A stretch of 64,000 bases of DNA from Periplaneta americana (taxonomy: Eukaryota; Arthropoda; Insecta; Blattodea; Blattidae). Every line of letters starts with the position of its first letter. Position 1 is the stretch's first letter. The stretch covers positions 190,632,043 through 190,696,042 of the forward strand of contig NC_091119.1 of assembly GCF_040183065.1 (NCBI RefSeq). Direction: 5' to 3'. This document shows, in pieces, positions 56,192-64,000 of the stretch. Position numbers and translations under genes: made by a program. A model generated the notes under the pieces. It saw only the letters and a program-made list of their open reading frames with translations, was not told the DNA's origin and searched no databases.

Positions 56192-56251
<60 letters not shown>

Positions 56252-56340
56252 TTTTATTAGTTGTGTTTATTATTAATTATCATTATTGAGTGTAATTAGT
56301 TACCACTGCCACCGGGTATATACCTATTTGCAGTGTGAAT
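55500..56340 (+). pseudogene. LINE 3' end with (CATA)n tail, copy 2
   Basis: Plus-strand pieces read KWDTLTDRRTRIRLCAMFKT, YRGEPVWREI, then after a frameshift in an A run near 55605 RRQRTDTGKFPFLNRTIRDW, NALPADLLKALPITKNIFKN and RLKDFTNRR with TAG. The 3' UTR has the same GTGTCAGTGAAGTGTG repeats, an ATT array (56193-56243) and a CAGTGTGAATAAATACATACA end as copy 1 at 17375. Confidence 0.8.
56193..56243. repeat. (ATT)n microsatellite inside LINE 3' UTR
   Basis: Positionally equivalent to 17919-17999 in copy 1. Confidence 0.9.
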
Positions 56341-56397
56341 AAATACATACATACATACATACATACATACATACATACATACATACATACTTACATA
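56341..56397. repeat. (CATA)n tail array
   Basis: Begins at the LINE terminus. At 57 bases it is far shorter than the arrays beside copy 1. Confidence 0.95.
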
Positions 56398-56788
56398 CAC
56401 ACGCACGTAATAGGCAGGCGTGGTAATAGCGTTAGCCAAATTTGAAGAAGTACGGTACATGGTCTCTTCGCACTGGCAGTAGACACGACAGATCTGACTG
56501 AATTAAGATAAGAATTGAGATAATGAATGAATTAATTAATTAATTAATGATAGAATGAATTAATGAATGAGGATATTAGTGATATTTAAAAAAATAAATA
56601 CTTTCATAAAAAATTAACTACACTACGCATAGATGTAATACCTTTCAAGGAATCTACAAGATCTTGATTCATAATTGAATCCAACGTGCTGCCCTTGTGT
56701 ACAACTGTACTTTCAAACACATTTTAAAGTGCTACCAGTTGGAAGTGAACTTATTTCTTGCTTCAATTTAAAATGGTTTATATATATA

Positions 56789-56833
<45 letters not shown>

Positions 56834-57786
56834 TTACAGTACCATTTGTAGAACAGATTATGTCAGTCTTACATAAATTGCACACAATTATGTCGCCACT
56901 TTCAAAGACATACTGTCTTCCGAATTCCTGTACTCACTCCTGTACTTTCGCACTTGTTTTAGGCGCATTTATTTCAACTAGTACTGCAAATATCATAAAT
57001 ATTGCTAAACTGAAGTATACTCTACTTGTTTAGGAGTAAGGAACCTGTTTTAGAGTGACCCTGTATTGCGCGTTACTTGTCTTTGTGAGCAGAGTGTCTA
57101 CTGAAGGACACGTGACGTAATATATACCCCGTGCACACTTATACTCATTCAAATGTTGTTGGACTAAAAACTGTTTTTAATAATCACTTAGACCATACAT
57201 GGGTACAATTTTCGGTTACGTGAGGCACTCGATTTGAAATAGTTTGTTTACTAGGAGAGGAGACTGCAGAGTAGGATGGGAAATATAAACTGCTGTGACC
57301 TGCGTCACCTTATCGTAATCGCTAAGGCGGTCAGTGGCGAATTATTAGGAAAGCGCTTGGTTAACGTGAGAGACTCGAAAACTTTTATTCAATTTGGCAA
57401 AGTAATTCGGTAGCTTTAATCATAAATCTCTTTACTATTTCTCCATCATTGAATTGATTTAAATCACAGGCGAGAAATTGCGTAACTAGCCAATAATATT
57501 CCATCACGTTGTCCACGTTTGTTTTCTTGAATATTCTGGCGTTCATCAAGATTACTTAATAGATTTGCACGTTCTCGACCTAAAATAATTTCATAAAATC
57601 ATATTTCGTTTTCTACGCACATTTGATATTTTTTTTATAAATTTCTTTTGGAAATAATACGTACAAACAACATTTAATTCCTCGTACCTTTCAATGCAGC
57701 GTGTTTAAGGTATAATGTTGTATTTAGTATACTATGCAAATGTTAAGATCATAAATTTTCTTCGAAATAGTACGAAAAAATAACAT
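56398..57786. other. unassigned spacer with (TA)n
   Basis: No gene recognised. A (TA)n array lies at about 56777-56830. Part of the right side may belong to the hAT element that holds the BED fragment. Confidence 0.4.
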
Positions 57787-57993
57787 TTAATTTGTCTTAC
57801 CTTCTAATTCAGCATGTTCTTTATGACATAAGGAGTAATGTCGTTGTATATTAAATTTATTAATGCCTAATAGGATTATCGAGCATAACATACATCGTAT
57901 GTTCTCCCTTTGTAGACAGGAAAAAAACTCTTCCTCCCATTTCTCATGAAATAATCGTTTTATAACGCGTACACACTGTTTTGATAATGCCAT
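57787..57993 (-). pseudogene. hAT transposase N-terminal BED zinc-finger fragment
   Basis: The 68-residue frame starts at ATG 57991-57993. It has KRLFHEKWEEEFFSCLQREN, then CMLCSIILLGINKFNIQRHY and a CHKEH end, that is a W-E-x-x-F-F core, C-x2-C, then H-x5-H. This is the BED finger typical of ZBED/GTF2IRD2-like hAT transposases. The dimerisation and catalytic domains are not nearby. Terminal repeats could not be placed, although GTGAGGCAC words at 57220, 58109 and 58136 may be subterminal. Confidence 0.7.
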
Positions 57994-58139
57994 TATGCCA
58001 CCACTGATATTGCTTATGAAACTGATATAGAACCTGTCCGCGCCTAGGAGCTACGTGAGGGAGGAACGGGGACTGTGAAGATGATGTCACTGAGAGCGAT
58101 AAGCTCTGAGAAGGTCAGTGAGGCACTAATTCTCAAGTG

Positions 58140-58985
58140 AGGCACGATGCCCATCTATGACTTAGACATTTTCTCTGTATGCTCCGTCGAACCCCATCCA
58201 ATCAACATTCTCGTGGTCTACCTTTTGCTCTTGTCTCTTCCGCCGTCCAATTCAGCATCTTCCATGGTATTCTGTTCTCAGTCATCCGTTTTATATGTCC
58301 ATACTAACTCAAACGTTTTTCTTCTATAGTCTCTAAAACATTTCTGTCCACCTGCATAATTTATCTGATTCTATTATTTCTGATTTTATCTTTTCTTGAT
58401 ATCCTTGCTGACCTCCTCCAAAAATCCATTTCCATTATCATTAATCTCTCGGTTTGTAGTCTGGTCACTGTCCAAGTTTCTGCCCCATATAATAAAGTAG
58501 TTTGGAGAAGTGCTTTAAAAATAATTTTTTAGTGCGGTGCAAAATAGTCTTGCTCCATAAAATTGAATTGAACATTCCAATAACTCTCCTACGTCCTTCT
58601 TTCAATTTATAAAATTGTCCTTGCGTTTTTCTCCCGAATTGAACTAAGATATTTAAAAGTTTCAACTTTTTCATTTTTCCTGTGTCACCTATTAACTGTT
58701 CACCCATACTTAAAGTCAGTCAGTTTTCTCGAAATTTATCTGTAATCTCCACTTCCCATATTCTACAATCAGTTTTCTTATCATGTAAGATGCATCACTT
58801 ATATTCCATGTGATCACTAACTGATCATCTGCAAAGAATAGATGGTACAAATAATAATTTTGTTCAATTTGCAATGCCGTATAGCTACAATTTCTAGACC
58901 AATTTGTGAGGCACCTGTCAATATACTGTAGATCTTAAATAATGGTGAAGATAAGCAACAACCTTATAAGGATCTTTTAGAAGTA
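58140..58985 (-). pseudogene. LINE family D, RT to C terminus
   Basis: The minus strand from about 58840 encodes FADDQLVITWNISDASYMIR, the catalytic (Y/F)ADD region, then KLIVEYGKWRLQINFEKTD. Next come a broken TYLG-type block, GRRRVIGMFNSILWSKTILH, ETWTVTRLQTERLMIMEMDF, RRSARISRKDKIRNNRIRQI and WKMLNWTAEETRARGRP, spread over several frames. It is a fourth distinguishable LINE lineage, heavily decayed. Confidence 0.7.
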
Positions 58986-59214
58986 CAAAATTCTTCTGAC
59001 AAAAGGGAACCCATCTTAAGTCTAGCTTACATGACGACACTAGGTTTCGCAAATAATTTCATGAAAGTAATTACGTAGGAAATTGTTCGCATGGGGACAC
59101 TTATGAATAGTGTAGTTTCATGACAACTTTTGTATTTTTCTCCAATGCCATTCGTTTAAATGCTAGAGTATTAGCAGAGATGTTACTACTGACCTTAAAA
59201 GTGAGAAAAAATTA

Positions 59215-60158
59215 AAGAAAGGAGTCGGTCCCTATCTTGAGCAACATTAATCCAGTCTCTACCGTCACATCCCACTTCCCTCAAGTCCATTTTAATACTA
59301 TCCTCCCATCTACATCTCAACCTCCCCAAAGGTGTATTTCCCTTCGGTCTCCCAACTAACATTCTATATGTATTTCTGGATTCGCCCCTACTTGCTACAT
59401 GTCCTGCCCATCTCAAATGTCTGGATTAATGCTACTAATTATGTCAGGTGAAAAATACAATGCTTGCAGTTCTGCGTTGTGGAACTTTCTCCATTCCCCT
59501 GTAACTTCATCCCTCTTAGCCTCAAATATTTTCCTAAGCACCTTATTCTCAAACACACTTAACCTCTATTCCTCTCTCAAAGTGAGAGTCCAAGTTTCAC
59601 AACCATACACAACAACAATGGTAATATAACTGTTTTATAAATTCTAAAGTTCAGATTTTTTGAGAGCAGACTGGATGAAAAAGCTTCTTAACCGAATAAT
59701 AACAGGCATTTCCTATATTTATTCTGCGTTTGATTTCCTCCCGAGTGTAATTTATATTTGTTACTGTTCCTTCAAGATATTTCAAAATTTTCACCTCTTC
59801 AAGGGATAAATTTATAATTTTTATATTTCCATTTTGTACAATATTCTCGTCACGAGACATAATCATATACTTTGTCTTTTCGGGATTTACTTCCAGATCT
59901 GTCTCTTTACTTGCTTCAAGTAAAATTTCCGTGTTTTCCCTAATCGTTTGTAGATTTTCTCCTAACATATTCAAGTCACCGCATAGACAAGCAGCTGATG
60001 TAACCCGTTCAATTCCAAACGCTCTCTGTTATCCTGGACTTTCCTAATGGCATACTCTAGAGCAAAGTTAAAAAATAAAGGTGATAGTGCATCTCCTTGC
60101 TTTAACCCACAGTGGATTAGAAAAGCATCGCATAGAAACTGGCCTATACGGACTACCC
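59215..60158 (-). pseudogene. LINE family A, 3' portion, interrupted by insertion
   Basis: Minus-strand frames 59651-59974 and 59195-59416 plus shifted pieces give [20 protein letters not shown], a two-base loss inside the YADD motif near 59978, a broken CETWTL segment near 59610, and MRWAGHVASRGESRNTYRML to WINVAQDRD. Homology stops at 60158 within the VRIGQFL region and resumes at 61985, so 60159-61984 is an insertion in this LINE. The 3' AAGT tail is missing. Confidence 0.8.
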
Positions 60159-60407
60159 TAAAAAAATAAATAAAATGAAAATATTCTTAATCTCCCAAAA
60201 GTAGAGATAAAAAAAAACAAAATCTATAAATATTGAAGGCATTCATTCAAATAAAAATGTCATAACAACAGATCCAGAATTAAAGCTAATAATATCCCAG
60301 CAGCTTTTACTTGTTCTACACATTTCCTTAACTGGAAAATTTAATTAAATTTTATTATTAACAGTAATATACCTTCTTTTTTGTTTCAGTTAAAAATAAG
60401 GATAATA
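60159..60407. other. A-rich insert between LINE and Tc1 element
   Basis: Unidentified A+T-rich sequence, part of what interrupts the LINE. Confidence 0.45.
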
Positions 60408-61968
60408 CACTCAGGGACAAAAAAAACCGGACACTTCTATATTTGCTTGTATTTTGTTGCCAATTATTTCAAAAAGAAACAAAACCCATTTGAACAAAAT
60501 AATGTTCCATTTAGCACCTTATACGACAACATTTGAAAAAAATAAAAATCTCTGATGAGAAAATTTACAAAAATTTACAAAGGGCGTATAACTATGGCAT
60601 CGTTTGGTCTAACTGTTTTTCCATTTTATGGTGCCTTAAACATTAAAAACTCTTTTTAGAAACGGGTATTACTCCCTCTGGCTTGAATAACTGAATCCAT
60701 ACGTCTTGGCATGCTCTCAATTTGGTTTGCAATGTCTTCTTGAGGAATAAGTTCCCATTCTTCGCCAAGTGCTCGCCTCAACTCTTGTAACGATTCTGGT
60801 CTCGGTGTCTATTCTTAACACGCCGTCCCAGCATGTCCCACACGTGTTCAATTGGGTTCAGGTCTGGACTCCTTGCTGGCCATGGAAGAACATGGATTCC
60901 CACTTCTTGGAGATAATCTCCGACCGCATGGGCAATATACAGCCGTGCATTATCATGCATTAAAACAAAATTATCGCCTACAAATTGGCCAAATGGCACA
61001 ACATGATCAGCCAAACATTCATTTATATACCTATCAGCTGTTAGTCTTCCATTTTCAACAAAAACCAACTCTGTACGAGCATCCGTACACACTCCTGCCC
61101 AAACCATCATTCCACCACCTCCATACGGCATATTTTCGGAAATGCAACACTGTGAAAATCGTTCTCCCCTCCTTCTCCGAACTCTTTCACGTCCATCAAG
61201 TGAGCACAGATTGAAACGGGACTCATCGCTGAACAGAACACAGCTCCACTGTCCATTTCTCCAATCCCTGTGATCATTTGAAAAACGCAGTCGTTCAACT
61301 CGATGCATCCTGAGAAGTCTGGGACCAGTTGCAGGTCTACTTGATATTAGTCCACTTATTTTCAACCTCCTTCTAACTGTTTTGACCGAAATTGGGCGTC
61401 CATGCATGTTAACAAATTACTGGGCTACACTAGTAGCTGGCAGGTTGCGCTCCCTAAGAACTCTCAACACCATATACCTGTCTTCATTTTGATTTGTAGC
61501 TCTTGGACGACCCGAACCTGGTCTTCTGGGATATTCTAGGGTCTCTCTCTATACCGTTTTATGGCATCATGGGTTGTGCTTCTAGCCATATTCATAACAT
61601 TTGCAATGTAACGTACACTGCGTCCATCATCGTAAAGGGCTACAGCTCGAGCCACATCTTCAGGTCGAATCTTGTTTTAAGACAAATGTTACAACCCCAC
61701 TTAAACTCACAAAATGTAAAAATAAAGAAATAACGAATGATAACGATAATGAAGCACAAAATGGTTGAGACAAAATTGTTATAGCTGAGACTCCGAAAGA
61801 AAAATTGGAATATTTGGTTGTAATGGCTTGTTTATAAAACAAAAAACAATCAACAATATATACACGTCTCCATAACAACAGATGGCTACCATAATATTGC
61901 ATGAGAAGATAATATTTTGCAAAATACCAGCAAACATTAAAGTGTCCGGTTTTTTTTGTCCCTGAGTG
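60408..61968 (-). mobile_element. Tc1-like DNA transposon, full length
   Basis: A 1561-bp element with perfect 29-bp terminal inverted repeats starting CACTCAGGGACAAAAAAAAC, bordered by TA at 60406-60407 and 61969-61970. It carries one transposase gene on the minus strand covering about two thirds of its length, the usual Tc1 layout. It is inserted within material that interrupts a LINE family A copy. Confidence 0.95.
60656..61676 (-). pseudogene. Tc1-like transposase (DD34E), nearly intact
   Basis: The frame enters at KIRPEDVARAVALYDDGRSV, a paired-type HTH, then a GRPR-like AT-hook motif (PRRPGSGRPRATN), LRERNLPATSVAQ, an in-frame TAA at 61417-61419, then MHGRPISVKTVRRRLKISGL. The catalytic residues are Asp in LFSDESRFNL, Asp in VLMHDNARLY and Glu in SPDLNPIEHVWDML, with 34 residues between the last two. 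A frameshift near 60797-60808 ends the 209-residue open part; the next frame then supplies the normal tail (ESLQELRRALGEEWELIPQE to SVIQARGSNTRF, TAA at 60656-60658). No in-frame ATG precedes the HTH. Only a few lesions, so a young copy. Confidence 0.9.
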
Positions 61969-61984
61969 TATTTATCTAAATATC

Positions 61985-62216
61985 TGCTCACATTTTAATT
62001 AATCGAATACTAAATTCAATGGGAATATTATGTAAACCTTCTCTCTTAATTGAGTCATATGCCTTTTTGAAATCTATGAATAACTGATATACTGTGCCCT
62101 TATACTCTCATTTTTCCTCCAATATCTGTCGAATACAAAAAATTTTTATCAATAGGCGATCTATTACCCTTAAGACCGCACTGATGATCCCCAATAATTT
62201 CATCTACATATAAAGT
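61985..62216 (-). pseudogene. LINE family A reverse-transcriptase N-terminal part
   Basis: Minus-strand pieces read DEIIGDHQCGLKGNRSPIDK, then IHRFQKGI and NSH-type decayed segments equivalent to QLFIDFKKAYDS, and FSIRLIKM. This is the beginning of the RT domain. It joins in order and orientation to the copy ending at 60158, so the two are one LINE split by the 1.8-kb insertion. Confidence 0.7.
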
Positions 62217-62218
62217 AG

Positions 62219-62254
<36 letters not shown>

Positions 62255-62267
62255 GTAATAATAATAA
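62219..62267. repeat. (AAT)n microsatellite
   Basis: AAT array with an AGT variant. Confidence 0.95.
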
Positions 62268-62321
62268 CAGGGCCGACTAATGATGAAATAACCTATAGGC
62301 TATACCAGAAAGTTCAGTAAC

Positions 62322-62338
62322 GATATTGATGATGATGG

Positions 62339-62400
<62 letters not shown>

Positions 62401-62402
62401 GT
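62322..62402. repeat. (GAT)n microsatellite
   Basis: About 80 bases of GAT repeats; the minus-strand poly-His frame over it is an artefact. Confidence 0.95.
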
Positions 62403-63154
62403 CATAGTGATAATTTCGTCTATGAATAGTTGACAACCATGCCTCTAAATCGCTTCCGTCTCTGTGTACTGTATGTATCCGCTTCCGCCCTTTCATGTTC
62501 TTCCTAAAAAAGGGAAGCTCGATCCCACCAGAAAAATCGCCGTGCGTGTCTAGCAGTGCCTTCTTTTTGTCAGGAAATCGCAGAGTCGTGATATATCTGT
62601 GACTTCCCCGACGCAAGTAGAGGGCCTTTAGTTGAGGCTAGCAGGGTTTATTGAAACACGAGTACATGGTTTATGCGGCCTGTCGGACTGATAGCCAATG
62701 CCCGTCATGTTCCCACATGACCGATGGGACGTATAAATCATTTATCATGACGGCGAGAGGGCCGGCCCGAGCACCTGGGGGACTGGCTTCATCCTGCGTC
62801 AGCCCGGACATGGTGGCTGAATTTGTTCCACAGGAAGCTTGCAAACACTCTGAACGTGTTTTATTACCTCTTCCTGGGGAGTTATGATAGCTGTGCGCAC
62901 GGATACTAAAAAACAAATGATTGTACTCCAAATCCATTCACAGCTGAATTTCGTGTCGCGCAAGGAACCGGTTTGCACGATAGATTCTCGTTGACTAAGC
63001 CGGCGCATTTCAGACTCTTTGTCACCAGTTCCTGCCCCTGTTTTTCGTTACGAAGGAAGTTGTAAGTATATCACTTTTCCCTTAAAAAAATAATAAAAGA
63101 TGCCGGAAACCCGGTTAAAGACCCTGCGAGATTAAGTATGATTTCATGGCAGAC
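62403..63154. other. unassigned, GC-richer unique-looking stretch
   Basis: No transposon features. At 62671-62813 the minus strand reads from CCACCATGTCC through a proline/alanine-rich frame to a TAA (MSGLTQDEASPPGARAGPLA ... WLSVRQAA), with fair start context but no recognised domain. It may be host sequence. Confidence 0.3.
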
Positions 63155-63958
63155 AATAGTAATATGCGTTACAAGAGCGGTATGTTGAAGTTTTCATGTT
63201 CGAGGAAAAGTTTGAAAAAGCGAAACGTAGTTGAGCTTTTTTAATTTCTGAGAAATGAAAGAAAACATACCGCTCGTGTATCGTACATTATTTTGTGCGA
63301 AGATTGTTTATTACATACCTGAAAGAGGAATTTCTAATTAGTTGCAATGAAATCTCCATCTTGGTTTCTGTTCAATGACGGCAAATTTGCAAAACAAAAA
63401 TATCTATCTTCAACATTGTTGCTTTAAAATGTTTTCTGTGTTTACTATACTCCAGCAGGTCGTGATATACTTCTGTCTTCCCCCCCCCCTCCCCAGTCTA
63501 TAAATGCGAACTTAAAACAAATGGTAAGGTTATGTAATGATTTATTTTTCATTTTAATATTTTAACAATATTATTTATATAACATATTGCAGTAATAACA
63601 ACGGCAAGTTTGTTGATTTTTTCACGGCTTCCTTAATGTTACTTGCATCACGAATGCAGTAACTTTAGTGGAGTTGTAGAGTTTACTTAATTTTTGCAAA
63701 TATTTAAAAATAATAATTAACAGTGCAATTTAGGTGAAATTGCAGTGGTAAGTTTCCAATTTATAATTACTACTGTATTGAACGTCTCTAAAAATAATAT
63801 GTTAAAAGCCTAAAGCAGTAAAATCAATATGTCACTTAAGCGGTAAGAAGAGGGAAATTGTTATGTGTGTTAGGTTGGGAATACTGAATGTGGAATTTTA
63901 GACTTTCCACGGATTGGTTTTGTGCGGAACCAAGCAAATACGCACGATCTCGCACAAA
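63155..63958 (-). repeat. unclassified 0.7-kb interspersed repeat, copy C
   Basis: The inverse complement of copies A and B, with an extra A+T-rich insert around 63535-63600 that they lack. It keeps the hairpin module at its left edge, a C run matching the G run of copy B, and the CAG/GTATGT junction (minus strand, 63318/63319). Confidence 0.75.
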
Positions 63959-64000
63959 GACTGTTTTGTACAGATTTTCTTAATATTTTCCTGTTGCTTC
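63959..64000. other. window end, unassigned
   Basis: Nothing recognised. Confidence 0.5.

Noticed and set aside
62314..62616. Poly-histidine frame on the minus strand
   Set aside because: The His run is the GAT microsatellite; the remaining part has no recognised domain.

Overview
The window looks like repeat-rich nuclear DNA from an insect, most likely a cockroach or close relative (Blattodea). The evidence is many diverged copies of one reverse-transcriptase LINE with (AAGT)n tails, two tRNA-derived SINE families, several hAT and mariner/Tc1 elements with clean target-site duplications, A+T-rich spacer, and very long tri- and tetranucleotide arrays. No bacterial or organellar gene organisation is present. 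The species is an inference from repeat style; no database search was possible.

I find no convincing complete host protein-coding gene. The only candidate host signal is at 28119-28186: a strong polypyrimidine tract and AG directly abutting GTAAGT, followed 33 bases later by a second GTAAGT donor. It reads either as a recursive splice (ratchet) site with its downstream donor or as an 11-codon microexon. If real, much of the window is intron of a long plus-strand gene.

Layout. 1-2.5 kb: tRNA-like SINE between (AAT)n arrays, an internally deleted mariner-type element, a LINE 3' end. 2.8-5.9 kb: two hAT elements with 8-bp target duplications, one containing a nested inverted-repeat element. 7.0-12.1 kb: an unclassified ~0.7-kb repeat (three copies in the window), palindromic modules, a SINE, a LINE insertion whose empty site is preserved in a paralogue nearby, and a 1.2-kb (ATATC)-type satellite that has captured SINE tails. 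12.8-18.1 kb: LINE and mariner remnants. 18-23.6 kb: (CATA)n arrays, a 462-bp duplication, a LINE, and an 0.9-kb (AATA)/(AAGT) array. 25.5-29.6 kb: a 19-bp minisatellite, the splice-like signal and a 1.1-kb pyrimidine-rich tract. 30-47 kb: LINE copies, hATs, SINEs, a mariner derivative with ~168-bp inverted repeats. 48.8-51.8 kb: a minisatellite inverted on itself and invaded by a Tigger and a MITE. 52-64 kb: the best-preserved LINE, a second LINE with a (CATA)n tail, a near-intact Tc1 element nested in a LINE, and the third copy of the unclassified repeat.

The recurring theme is nesting, and simple-sequence arrays that start exactly at retroposon 3' ends. All transposase and reverse-transcriptase frames seen are truncated or broken, except one uninterrupted 3'-half LINE frame at 53751-54764. 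Most other open frames are translations of simple repeats and are not annotated as genes.
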